Shown piece by piece: positions 1 through 8,159 of a DNA stretch of 38,089 bases (positions are counted from its first letter, which is position 1; the number at the start of each line of letters is the position of its first letter). The notes under the pieces are model-generated. The model saw nothing but the letters and a program-made list of their open reading frames with translations, ran no database searches and was not told the origin of the DNA. The position numbers and the translations under genes were made by a program. Source of the stretch: Halorubrum sp. Boch-26 (GTDB lineage Archaea; Halobacteriota; Halobacteria; Halobacteriales; Haloferacaceae); NCBI RefSeq assembly GCF_029889805.1, contig NZ_JARANT010000017.1, positions 1 to 38,089 of the forward strand, read 5' to 3'.

Positions 1-200
1 GACTCCCTGCTGGCAAAAACAACAGGTGGGAGTCACCAACGCCGAGGATAGGAGTACCGGCGGTTTGGCACCGCCAGTCAGCCACCGACCACGATGACAG
101 GGTTAGACGGGTTCCCGCAAAGTGGCGGAGTCATGGTTGTGAACCTGAAACTCCCACCGCTCGGGATTCCTCCGCGTTCACGCGGAGGAGGATGTCAATA
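1..200 (+). mobile_element. IS200/IS605 (IS1341-type) element, 3' end remnant
   Basis: This looks like the last ~200 bp of a TnpB-encoding element whose body lies left of the window. One frame begins LPAGKNNR, resembling the SPAGKNNR segment found near the C-terminus of many haloarchaeal TnpB proteins. About 160 bp later comes a perfect GC hairpin followed by GATGTCAA, which is how right ends of these elements usually look. The ~50-codon distance from this segment to the hairpin fits an intact TnpB tail, but the exact reading frame and stop are unclear, so the gene may be frameshifted. The identification rests on remembered family features, not on a search. Confidence 0.5.
168..189 (+). repeat. 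Terminal hairpin of the IS1341-type element
   Basis: Perfect inverted repeat: arms TCCTCCGCG and CGCGGAGGA around the loop TTCA, followed by GGATGTCAA. In the IS200/IS605 family such subterminal hairpins are recognised by the TnpA transposase and also form the 3' end of the TnpB-associated RNA. No TnpA gene is in this window. Confidence 0.6.
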
Positions 201-350
201 ACGGTTGGCTCGTCGCTCGTAATTATTTAAATACCGTCCTGGCGCGGACGAACCGTCACTGGCACATCTATCACGGTCGTCGCCGACTCCCCCCGCCTGC
301 CGATACGGATTCCGACGGCGTCGAAGCCACCGTGTTCGAGACGGCGCGAT

Positions 351-1118
351 CTACTCCCGAACGAGCAGTTCGATCTCGTGGCCGTCCTGGTCCTTCGTGA
401 ACGCGTAGTCGTGGTCGCAGGAGGCGGGGTCGCGGTAGTCCGGCGCCTCGCGGGTCATCAGCGCGTCCCACGCCTCGTCGAGGTCGTCGACGCGGACGCA
501 GAGGTGGCCCCAGCCGTCGCCCATCGTGTACTCGCGGCCGTCGTAGTTGTAGGTGAGCTCCAGTTTCATCGCCTCCTCCGGGGCGTCCTCGGGGGCCATG
601 AAGTAGTTCGCGAAGGTGTCCGCCTCCCACCGCCCGGGCTTCTCGGTGTACTCGAACTTGCGGGTCCAGTAGCCGAGCGCCTCGTCCGCATCCTCGACGC
701 GGATCATCGTGTGATCGATGCTCCACTTCTCGCCGTAGTCGCGCTTGACGATCTCGATCTCGTGGCCGTCGGGGTCCTTCACGAACGCGTAGCGGTTGCC
801 GCAGGATTCGGGGTCGCGGTAATCCTCGACGCCCTCCGCCATCAGCTGGTCGTACGACTCCTGGAGCGCGTCCTCGGGGACGCGCACGGCGATGTGACCC
901 CACGCGTCGCCGATCTCGTAAGTGTGGTCGCCGTGGTTGTACGTGAGCTCCAAGAGCGCGCCGTCCTCGTGAACGCTCTCGGGACCGAGGTAGACGTTGG
1001 TGAACGTGTCGGCCTCCCAGCGGCCCTTCTCCTCGTAGTTCAGGTGTGCCTGGTACCAGTCGAGGCTCTCCTCTAAGTCCTCGACGCGGATCATCACGTG
1101 GTCGAAGGTTCCGTCCAT
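351..1118 (-). CDS. Two-domain glyoxalase/VOC superfamily protein
   Basis: A 255-residue protein made of two tandem vicinal-oxygen-chelate domains (about 1-125 and 133-255) that share the motifs HxMIRVED, LELTYN, WGHxxVRV and DGHEIE. Each half keeps a His/Glu/His/Glu set (H7, E57, H75, E122; H136, E187, H205, E250). The first set sits nearly exactly where E. coli glyoxalase I has its metal ligands. The likely role is a cytoplasmic metal-dependent glyoxalase or related lyase/dioxygenase; the true substrate is not evident, since haloarchaea use gamma-glutamylcysteine rather than glutathione. The ATG at 1118 was chosen because a TATA-like CTTTTGAG lies about 28 bp upstream (near 1141-1149). The open frame continues further upstream without such support. 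Confidence 0.88.
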   Translation of the reverse strand: MDGTFDHVMIRVEDLEESLDWYQAHLNYEEKGRWEADTFTNVYLGPESVHEDGALLELTYNHGDHTYEIGDAWGHIAVRVPEDALQESYDQLMAEGVEDYRDPESCGNRYAFVKDPDGHEIEIVKRDYGEKWSIDHTMIRVEDADEALGYWTRKFEYTEKPGRWEADTFANYFMAPEDAPEEAMKLELTYNYDGREYTMGDGWGHLCVRVDDLDEAWDALMTREAPDYRDPASCDHDYAFTKDQDGHEIELLVRE

Positions 1119-1311
1119 GTGAGACACATCGGCCGCTCGCCTCAAAAGCGTACTGAAGGGATCGCGGGCGACTGAACCGACCCTTCCGCCGCGAAATAAA
1201 ACGAACCGGATCGGCATTTTATTTAGTTTTTCTGGAATGAATAGATATGCCCGGCCGTGGAAGTGCGTGTTGGCGGGCGTGGCCGGTCGGCGGCGGCGTC
1301 GGCCTCGAATC

Positions 1312-2379
1312 ATGGAAGACACGAGAGATCCGCCGTCGGAGTTCTCCGAGGGCACCGACTCGTTGAACCGCACTGAACCATCCGCGGCCGCGACATCGTC
1401 GACCGCGTCTCCGACCCCGACCCGTGCGGGCGCCGACGGCCGCCGGATCGCCGCCGCCTTCGCGCGGGGGTCGCCGTTCACCGCGTTCGTCGCGGCCGTC
1501 GAGGCGCTTATCGCGACCGTCCTGTTGGGCGTCCACTTGACGGCCGCTCCGGCGGTCGTCGCGCTCGTCACCTTCGCGGTGTACACCGTCGATCACGTCG
1601 CCGACGCGGACGCGGACATCGCGTCCACCCCGGACCGAGCGCTGCTCGCCCGGCGCTACGGAGATCTGCTCATGGTTGCCGCCGCGCTCGCCTACGGGGT
1701 GGCGGTCGCGCTCGCGGTGGCGGGCGGGCCGTTCGCGCTCGCGCTCACTCTGCTTCCCGGCGCGTTCTGGGTCGCGTACGCCTCCGATTGGCTGCCGGAT
1801 CTCGGTCGCGCTGTCGGTGTGGCCCTCGCGAGCGTCGCTTCCGACGACCCGATCGCCGACCGAGTCGGCACAGGAGTCACCGACGGCGGACGCAGCCGCC
1901 TTCCGCGCCTGAAGGACGTGCTCGTCGTCAACTCCGTCGTCGTCGCGACCGGATGGGCGGCCGCGCTCACGTTCCTCCCGATCGCGTTCGCCGGGGCGGC
2001 GCCGGGACCGGTCGTCGCCGTCGTCTTCGCGTACTTCTTCCTGCGATCGTTCGTCGACGCCGAGCTCCCGAACGTCCGGGACGTGGACGCGGACGCGGCG
2101 GTCGGCGTCGCGACGCTTCCCGTCGTGCTCGGTGTCGCTCGGACCCGAAAAGTGCTGTACTGCGTCGACCTGCTCGCGGTGGGCGCCGTGACGGCCGCGG
2201 CCGTCGCCGGCGTGCTCGCGTGGCCGCTCGTCGGGGCGCTCGGTCTCGGCATCGCCGCGTCGGTGTGTATCACCGCGCTCGCCGGCCGGATCGACGACGC
2301 GTCGGTCCTCGGCGTCGCGCCGGACTGTAGCTACCTCGTCGTCGGCGTCGCTATCGCGGGGCTGTCTCTGGTCGGCTGA
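1312..2379 (+). CDS. UbiA-type prenyltransferase family protein
   Basis: A 355-residue polytopic membrane protein. After a ~45-residue hydrophilic N-terminus it has about eight hydrophobic helices. Two Asp-rich loops typical of UbiA prenyltransferases are visible: VDHVADADAD (about residues 93-102) and NVRDVDADAAVG (about 254-265). In this family these loops bind Mg-prenyl diphosphate. The protein is likely to transfer an isoprenoid chain to a lipid or quinone precursor; which acceptor cannot be read from sequence, and the first motif is unusual in lacking the leading Asn. The start was taken as ATG 1312; an in-frame ATG at 1237 would add an Arg-rich stretch. A TATA-like TTTATTTAG lies near 1217-1225, giving a short leader for the 1312 start. 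It is divergent from the VOC gene. Confidence 0.75.
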   Translation: MEDTRDPPSEFSEGTDSLNRTEPSAAATSSTASPTPTRAGADGRRIAAAFARGSPFTAFVAAVEALIATVLLGVHLTAAPAVVALVTFAVYTVDHVADADADIASTPDRALLARRYGDLLMVAAALAYGVAVALAVAGGPFALALTLLPGAFWVAYASDWLPDLGRAVGVALASVASDDPIADRVGTGVTDGGRSRLPRLKDVLVVNSVVVATGWAAALTFLPIAFAGAAPGPVVAVVFAYFFLRSFVDAELPNVRDVDADAAVGVATLPVVLGVARTRKVLYCVDLLAVGAVTAAAVAGVLAWPLVGALGLGIAASVCITALAGRIDDASVLGVAPDCSYLVVGVAIAGLSLVG

Positions 2380-2465
2380 CCCACCCCCCGCGCGGATCTT
2401 GGGTCAGACGGTAATGTCTGATCGGCGTAACAAATGGTTTATGTCTCCTTCGTCTGGAATAAACT

Positions 2466-4205
2466 GTGATCGGTCTGACCCCGCTCTCAGTCGCGCTGCT
2501 CGCCGCGGTCGTGACCGGCACGTCCGCGGCGATCCTCGCGTGGCGAGAGCGGCCGGAGGCGGGCGCGGCGTGGCTCGCGCTGCTGCTCGCCGGGCAGGTC
2601 TGGTGGACGACGTTCCTCGTTTTCGAGCTGGAGGCGTCGACGCTCGCGGCGAAGGCGCTCTGGTACGACGTCCAGTGGGTCGGGGTGGTGTTGGTTCCGG
2701 TGGGGTGGCTGTTGTTCGCGCTGGAGTACACGGGCCGGGACCGGTACGTGCGGCCGAGCGTCGTGGCGGCGGCCTGCGTCGCGCCCGCGATAACCGTTTT
2801 CGTCGTCGCCACGGGCGATCCGAGCGGACTCGTCGTCGCCGAGCGGGAGGTCGCCGACACCGCGGTCGGGTCGTTCCTCCGCGTCGACCCGGGTCCGTGG
2901 TACTACGTCATCGCCGGCTACACCTACCTGCTCGGGCTGATCGGGTCGATCCCGATCCTCCGGCTCGTCCGCGACGACGCCCGTCCGTTCCGAGGGCAGA
3001 GCGCGGCGCTGATCGTGGGTACGGCGGTGCCGTGGATCAGTAGCATCGTCTACCTCACCGGAGCCATCCCGGTGCCCGGGCTCGACCCCACGCCGCTCGC
3101 GTTCGCCGTCTCCGGGGTCGCGTACCTCCTCGCGCTCTCTCGGTTCCGGCTGCTCACGCTCACGCCCGCGCCGCGCCGGCGGGCGCGCCAACTCGTCTTC
3201 GAGCAGCTCCACGACCCCGTCTTCGTCGTCGGTACCGAGGGCCACGTGCTCGACCTGAACCGGTGTGCCGCCGACGTGTTCGAGATCGATCGCCGGACGG
3301 CGGTCGGCGAAGCGGCGAACGCGGTCGTGCCCCGCTACGACGCGCTCGACGACGAACGCGGCGACGTCGGCCCGCTTTCGATCGTGGGACGGAACGGCCG
3401 CCGCCCCTACGAGGCCAGAGTGCGACGCGTGACCGACGACCACGGTCGAGCGGTCGGCCGGCTCGTCGTCTTCCACGACGTGGGCGAGTACCTCGGCCAG
3501 CAGCAGCGGCTGAACGTGCTCAACAGGGTGTTCCGCCACGACGTCCGGACCGAGACGAACCTGGTCCACGGATACGCCGACCGGCTGATGACGAACCCGA
3601 ACGACGAGCGAGCGCTGTCGGTCGTCAAGGAGAGCGCCTCGCGCATCCTCGATCTCAGCGAGCGGACCCGGACCGCCAGCGAGCTGTTCGACCCGGTCTC
3701 GGAGCCGGAGCCGCCGGTCCCGCTGTCCGGGATAGTCGACGAGGCAGTCGCGGACCTGCGGACGGAGTTCCCCGACGCGCGGGTGTCGATCGACGGCGAC
3801 GTGCCGGACGTGAACGTGCCGGCGACCCTCCGCGCCGTCGCGGCGAACCTCTGTTCGAACGCGGTCGAACACAACGACGCGGACGCGCCGTCCGTGTGGA
3901 TCGAGGCGACCATCGAGAACGGATGGGTCGAACTCGCCGTCGCCGACGACGGGCCGGGGATCGATCCGGCGGAGTACAAGGTCCTAGCGAACGGCACCGA
4001 GACGCCGCTGGAGCACGGCAGCGGCATCGGCCTGTGGATCGTGAAGTGGGGGATCGATCAGGTCGGCGGGAGCGTCTCCTTCGCGGAGCGGGAGCCCCGC
4101 GGGACGGTCGTTACCGTCTCCGTTCCCACGGGCGACGCGGCTCCGGTCGACGGGGCGCCCCCGGAGCACGCCGAGACGAGCGCGTCCGCGGGTGCGGGTC
4201 GGTAG
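2466..4205 (+). CDS. 7TM-PAS sensor histidine kinase
   Basis: A 579-residue membrane sensor kinase. Residues 1-230 hold about seven transmembrane helices (His_kinase_N 7TM type), about 240-345 a PAS-like domain (DPVFVVGTEGHVLDLN start), then the dimerisation helix FRHDVRTE with the phospho-acceptor candidate H358. A HATPase domain follows, with N-box NLCSNAVEHN (461-470), G1 DDGPG (494-498) and G2 GSGIG (518-522). It probably autophosphorylates on H358 and signals to a response regulator, but none is encoded nearby, so it is an orphan kinase. The signal is unknown. Start is GTG 2466, chosen because TTTATG at 2438-2443 is placed for leaderless transcription. The gene ends 30 bp before the next one. 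Confidence 0.9.
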   Translation: MIGLTPLSVALLAAVVTGTSAAILAWRERPEAGAAWLALLLAGQVWWTTFLVFELEASTLAAKALWYDVQWVGVVLVPVGWLLFALEYTGRDRYVRPSVVAAACVAPAITVFVVATGDPSGLVVAEREVADTAVGSFLRVDPGPWYYVIAGYTYLLGLIGSIPILRLVRDDARPFRGQSAALIVGTAVPWISSIVYLTGAIPVPGLDPTPLAFAVSGVAYLLALSRFRLLTLTPAPRRRARQLVFEQLHDPVFVVGTEGHVLDLNRCAADVFEIDRRTAVGEAANAVVPRYDALDDERGDVGPLSIVGRNGRRPYEARVRRVTDDHGRAVGRLVVFHDVGEYLGQQQRLNVLNRVFRHDVRTETNLVHGYADRLMTNPNDERALSVVKESASRILDLSERTRTASELFDPVSEPEPPVPLSGIVDEAVADLRTEFPDARVSIDGDVPDVNVPATLRAVAANLCSNAVEHNDADAPSVWIEATIENGWVELAVADDGPGIDPAEYKVLANGTETPLEHGSGIGLWIVKWGIDQVGGSVSFAEREPRGTVVTVSVPTGDAAPVDGAPPEHAETSASAGAGR

Positions 4206-4235
4206 TCACTAGTTGGCCCCGGCCGACCGGCCGGT

Positions 4236-4667
4236 ATGGACGCCACCTATCTCCCCTACGCGCTTCTCGCGATGGGGGCGTACGCGCTCGTCTCGCCGCT
4301 GATGCGGGTCGCGACCACGGGACCGGACGCGGTCCCGAGCGACGTCGCCGTCGTCGTCTCCAACACCCTGCTCATCTGTATGGCCGTCGGCGTGCTCGCG
4401 TACACCGGTCAGGGGTTCGCCGTCCACCTCGGGTCGCCGAAGATCCTCCACGTGCTCGCCGCCGGCGTGTTCCTCGGGATCGGCATCCTCGCGCTGTACC
4501 GCTCGCTCGCGCTGGGGCCGGTGAGCGTCGTGACGCCCATCTTCGCGATGTTCCTCGTTTTCTCGTCGGTGATCGGCTTTCTCTTTTTAGGCGAGTCGTT
4601 CACGGCCCGCAAGGCGCTCGGGATCGTCCTCGCCGCCGCGTCGGTGTACCTCGTGTCTGGGGCCTGA
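4236..4667 (+). CDS. Half-size EamA/DMT-family transporter
   Basis: A 143-residue, very hydrophobic protein with about five transmembrane helices and a single EamA repeat; full-length drug/metabolite transporters carry two repeats in ~300 residues. The segment LALGPVSVVTPIFAMF and the following LGESFTARKALGIVL are typical of the second half of an EamA unit. Single-repeat members normally act as dimers (EmrE-like topology). The substrate is unknown. It starts 30 bp after the histidine kinase, with no clear TATA box in between, so the two may be co-transcribed. Confidence 0.8.
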   Translation: MDATYLPYALLAMGAYALVSPLMRVATTGPDAVPSDVAVVVSNTLLICMAVGVLAYTGQGFAVHLGSPKILHVLAAGVFLGIGILALYRSLALGPVSVVTPIFAMFLVFSSVIGFLFLGESFTARKALGIVLAAASVYLVSGA

Positions 4668-4768
4668 GGTGAGTTCACCCCGATGTAGCGTTTCCGTCCT
4701 CCGATCCGGAAACGCCCGCCGCGTGACGAAATCCCTTTAGCGCCGACCGGGAAAGGGTCGTACCCGCA

Positions 4769-6271
4769 GTGGTCCGTCTCCCCAACCCCTTCCGTACGCT
4801 CATCCTTTACATCGGTTTCGCCCTCGCGAGGGCGGGACTGATCGACCGCCACCGCGTGGTCCGGACGACGGACCTGGCGTGGCCGCGGATCGTCACGGGG
4901 ATCGCTCGGATGTCGAAGAACGCCGTCGACGTGGCGCTCGTCGGCGTCGCCGTCGGCACAAGCGCGGTCGCCGGCGTCGGGTTCGCGGGCCCGTACTGGG
5001 GGCTCGCCTTCGCGATCGGCGGGGGCGTCGCCGGCGGCACCATCGCGCTGGTCTCCCAGCGGTACGGCGCGGAGGCGTACGCCGAGCTCGGCGACGCCGT
5101 GCGCGCGAGCGTCCTCCTCGTCGTGATCGTCACGATCCCGGTGTCGGCCGCGTTCTGGACGTTCTCACCCGCTCTCATCGGCGTGTTAAGCAGCAACGAG
5201 CGCGCGATCGCCCTCGGGGCGGCGTACCTCCGCGTCGTCGGGCTCGGCGTCCCCTTCGCCGCGCTCAACCTCGTCGGGAGCCGCGTCTTGGTCGGCTGCG
5301 ACGACGCGTACACCGCGATGCAGGCCCGGGCGGGCGGCGCGCTCGCGAACATCGCGCTCAGCGCCCTGTTCATCTTCGGACTCGGGCTGGGCGTCGAGGG
5401 CGCCGCCTACGGCACCGTCCTCTCGAACGTCGTCGTTACGGCCGCGTTCGCCGGTGGGCTCGTTCGAGGACGGCTCCCCGGCCTCGGCGAGTTCCCGATC
5501 AGTATCGACCCGTTCGGCTCCTATCTCAACCCCGACATGCTCCGCGACCTCGTCGAGATCGGTCTCCCGGTGGGGGCGCGCAACCTCGTGTGGACGGTCG
5601 CGGAGTTCCCGATGCTCGCCATCCTCGACGTGTTCGGGGAGAACACCGTCGCCGCGTTCGTCATCGCCCGGCGCATCTGGGGGCTCATGAACACGCCCGG
5701 CTGGGGGTTCGGACTCGCCTCCTCCAGTCTGGTCGGGCAGGAACTCGGCGGCGAGGACCCCGGCGAGGCGGAGGCGTACGCCCGCGACATCATCCGATTC
5801 TCCGTGGCGACGTACGTCGTCTCCGCCGCGCTGATCGCGGTCTTCGCGACCGACATCGTGGTGCTGTTCGCGGAGAGCCCGCAGAGCCCGGAGGTCCCCA
5901 TCGCGGTGAACCTCGTGTACGCCGCCTGCGTCGCCGTCGTGTTCCAAGGCGTCTCGGGCGGGGCGGCGGGACCGCTCGACGCGGCCGGCGACACGAAAAT
6001 TCCCTTCGCGAGCCAGTTCCTCGGGATGTTCTGCGTCTCGATCCCGCTCGCGTACGTCGGCGCCAACGACGCGACGCCCGCGCTCGACGTGCCCCTGACC
6101 GGGCTCACGGTCCCGGAGGTCGCGCTCCCCGCGATCGGGTTGTGGGGCCTGTACATGGCGTTCCTTGCGGAGACGACGATCCCAGCCGCGATCAACTACT
6201 GGCGGTTCCGCTCCGGGAAGTGGAAGGGGATAAGCGAGGCGTACCGCCCGGATGCGCCCGCGGACGATTGA
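4769..6271 (+). CDS. MATE family efflux transporter
   Basis: A 500-residue inner-membrane exporter with about twelve helices in two MATE repeats (about 45-235 and 265-470). Segments such as GVGFAGPYWGLAFAIGGG, LVSQRYGA and the second-repeat LVGQELGG fit the family, which exports cationic drugs or metabolites by Na+ or H+ antiport. Substrate and coupling ion cannot be told. The start is a GTG at 4769, picked because CCCTTTAGCG at 4733-4742 is spaced as a TATA box for a leaderless transcript. An ATG is available only well inside the protein. The stop codon lies inside the first copy of a 24-bp tandem repeat. Confidence 0.88.
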   Translation: MVRLPNPFRTLILYIGFALARAGLIDRHRVVRTTDLAWPRIVTGIARMSKNAVDVALVGVAVGTSAVAGVGFAGPYWGLAFAIGGGVAGGTIALVSQRYGAEAYAELGDAVRASVLLVVIVTIPVSAAFWTFSPALIGVLSSNERAIALGAAYLRVVGLGVPFAALNLVGSRVLVGCDDAYTAMQARAGGALANIALSALFIFGLGLGVEGAAYGTVLSNVVVTAAFAGGLVRGRLPGLGEFPISIDPFGSYLNPDMLRDLVEIGLPVGARNLVWTVAEFPMLAILDVFGENTVAAFVIARRIWGLMNTPGWGFGLASSSLVGQELGGEDPGEAEAYARDIIRFSVATYVVSAALIAVFATDIVVLFAESPQSPEVPIAVNLVYAACVAVVFQGVSGGAAGPLDAAGDTKIPFASQFLGMFCVSIPLAYVGANDATPALDVPLTGLTVPEVALPAIGLWGLYMAFLAETTIPAAINYWRFRSGKWKGISEAYRPDAPADD

Positions 6272-6301
6272 GCGGAGGCGCCCGCGGACCATTAAGCGGA
6301 G
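6254..6301 (+). repeat. 24-bp tandem duplication over the MATE stop codon
   Basis: Two adjacent 24-bp copies (6254-6277 and 6278-6301) differ at two positions, and a third partial copy begins after them. The first contains the TGA of the MATE gene and the second an in-phase TAA, so this is a recent-looking duplication at the gene end. Confidence 0.75.
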
Positions 6302-6411
6302 GCGCTGCGGGCGCGCCGCGCTCGACGGCGCTGCGTCCGACGGCAACGGCGCCGCGCCCCCCAACGACCGAAAGCGTCAGCGTTTATGGCTCGCTCCGCG
6401 TTCTCACGACA

Positions 6412-7422
6412 ATGAGCGTTCCCTGCGTCGCGGTCGAGCGCGAGCGCGGCGAGGCGGTCCGCGAGCGGCTCGCCGAGGCCGACGCCCTCGACGGCGACCA
6501 CGAGATCGCGGTCGACTGCGACGCGATCTACATCCCCGTCGTCGATCCCGAGGCGGTTCCCGCCGACCTCGACGCGAATATCGTCGAGCGCGAGGCCGCC
6601 GAGCGCGATCGCCCGCAGACCCCCGCCGAGATCCTCGGGTACGAGCCCTCGCTGGAGCGGCTCGGCGACATCGTCATCGTCGACGAGGACGACGACGAGC
6701 GGGCCCGCGAGATCGCCGACGCGGTGATGGCCTCCGACGTGCCCTGCGAGACCGTGCTCAACCGCGCGTCGCCGATCGAAGGAGAGCTGCGCGTCCGACA
6801 GTGGGACGTGTTGGCCGGCGACGACACCGAGACCGTCCACCGCGAGTACGGCCACGAGTTCCGCTTAGACGTCGCCGAGGTGTACTTCTCGCCGCGGCTC
6901 GCCACCGAGCGCCACCGCGTGATCGAGCAGGTCGATCCGGAGGAGACCGCCATCGACATGTTCGCCGGCGTGGGCCCGTACGCGGTCCCGATGGCGACCC
7001 GCGGCGCCGACGTCGTCGCCTGCGATCTCAACGAGCGCGCCGTCGCGTACCTCCGCGAGAACGCGGCCCGGAACGGGGTCGCCGACCGCGTGACTCCGGT
7101 CGCGGGCGACGTTCGGGACCTCGTCGGTGGCACGGACGGAGACGATATCGACTACGCCGACACGGCCGACCGCCTCGTGATGAACCTCCCGCACTCCGCC
7201 GACGAGTTCCTCGACACGGCGGTCGCGCTGGCCGGCGACGACTGCGCGGTCCACTACTACGACATCCAGCACGAGGACGACTCGTTCGGCCCCGGGACGC
7301 GGGCGATCCGCGAGGCCGCCGGCGACGAGTACGAGGTCGCCGTCGAGACCGAACGCGTCGTCAGGTCGTACGCGCCCCACGAGTACAACGTCTGTCTCGA
7401 CGTCAGGCTGACGCGGGTCTAG
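6412..7422 (+). CDS. trm5: tRNA (guanine-37-N1)-methyltransferase Trm5
   Basis: A 336-residue class I methyltransferase. The N-terminal ~150 residues resemble the D1/D2 domains of archaeal Trm5. They are followed by EVYFSPRLATER (156-167), which carries the conserved Arg, the SAM-binding FAGVGPYAVPMA (184-195), the acidic VACDLNERA and the NLPHSA motif (258-263), which replaces the NPPY of other methyltransferases. Trm5 makes m1G37 next to the anticodon, preventing +1 frameshifting, and in archaea is also the first step towards wyosine. The enzyme is cytoplasmic. ATG 6412 is supported by TTTATG at 6384-6389. It stands as a single gene between the MATE gene and a small unknown one. Confidence 0.93.
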   Translation: MSVPCVAVERERGEAVRERLAEADALDGDHEIAVDCDAIYIPVVDPEAVPADLDANIVEREAAERDRPQTPAEILGYEPSLERLGDIVIVDEDDDERAREIADAVMASDVPCETVLNRASPIEGELRVRQWDVLAGDDTETVHREYGHEFRLDVAEVYFSPRLATERHRVIEQVDPEETAIDMFAGVGPYAVPMATRGADVVACDLNERAVAYLRENAARNGVADRVTPVAGDVRDLVGGTDGDDIDYADTADRLVMNLPHSADEFLDTAVALAGDDCAVHYYDIQHEDDSFGPGTRAIREAAGDEYEVAVETERVVRSYAPHEYNVCLDVRLTRV

Positions 7423-7561
7423 GCGTCGTCCCGTCGCTGCGTAACTCGGTGCGAGCGGCGGCCCCATTCTCGCGGATCGGTCACTCCGAGCCGCCGCCGC
7501 CGCCCGTGACTTCGCCGGTGTGACAGATTTATGCTACTGTGGTTCGTGGTATCTATTGTCT

Positions 7562-7783
7562 ATGAGTGATACAGTCGATCCGGAAGAGCAAATTGACGAG
7601 ACGACGACGTGGCCCGACCTCGCTATCGGGCTCTACGACCGACTGACCGGCCGGAACGCGGAGATCGTGTACGAGTTCGAGGAGATGAACGTCGACGTTC
7701 CGAGCGGCACCGGCGACGACGCCGAGCACGCCAACTGGCGGCTCGATGGCACCGTTCGGGTCACGACCCGTGAACGGGACTGA
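7562..7783 (+). CDS. Small acidic protein of unknown function
   Basis: A 73-residue soluble, acidic protein; I do not recognise the family. It has a central TWPDLAIGLYDRLTGRNAEI segment likely to be helical, and a C-terminal half that could be a small beta sheet (WRLDGTVRVTTRE). ATG 7562 follows a TATA-like TTTATG at 7528-7533 with a leader of a few bases. It overlaps the following gene, which suggests translational coupling and a shared job, but nothing indicates which. Confidence 0.7.
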   Translation: MSDTVDPEEQIDETTTWPDLAIGLYDRLTGRNAEIVYEFEEMNVDVPSGTGDDAEHANWRLDGTVRVTTRERD

Positions 7784-8159
7784 CGCGAGGGCGCCGCTCT
7801 CGGTCGTCACGGAGGACCTGACGCTCACCGTCGACGGCGTCGACCTCGACGTCCGCTCGACGGGCGACCGCCTGTTCGTCGAGGTAGCGACCGTCCGCGA
7901 CGCGCTCCGCGTCGCTCGGCGCCTCCCCGGAGACAGTGACGCCCGTGGCCCGGCCGCGCTGTTGACCGCGACGGACCTCACCACAGAGGTACGCGTCCGT
8001 GGCCGGACGGTCGCGATCGTCGGCGCCGCTGCGCGACCGGGAGTCCTCTCCCGCGAGCTCGGCGTCGCGCCGGCGGAGGTGCGGATCGCGGGTGCCCTCG
8101 GGGCCGGGATGAGCGGCCTCTCGGCGGCCGCGAGCGCGCCGCGTCGGCTCTTCAACTGA
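7770..8159 (+). CDS. Hypothetical protein coupled to the preceding small gene
   Basis: A 129-residue protein with no recognisable catalytic motif. Beta-rich segments (LTLTVDGVDLDVRSTGDRLFV, TTEVRVRGRTVAIVG) alternate with Ala/Arg-rich helices. The GTG at 7770 overlaps the upstream stop by 14 bp; an ATG at 7746 in the same frame would overlap by 38 bp and is the alternative start. Tight overlap with the 73-residue gene suggests a two-gene operon. Function unknown. Confidence 0.65.
   Translation: MNGTDARAPLSVVTEDLTLTVDGVDLDVRSTGDRLFVEVATVRDALRVARRLPGDSDARGPAALLTATDLTTEVRVRGRTVAIVGAAARPGVLSRELGVAPAEVRIAGALGAGMSGLSAAASAPRRLFN

Noticed and set aside
1237-1311. N-terminal extension of the prenyltransferase from ATG 1237
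   Set aside because: The extra 25 residues are Arg-rich and the ATG is only ~15 bp from the TATA-like box, too close for a start on the transcript.
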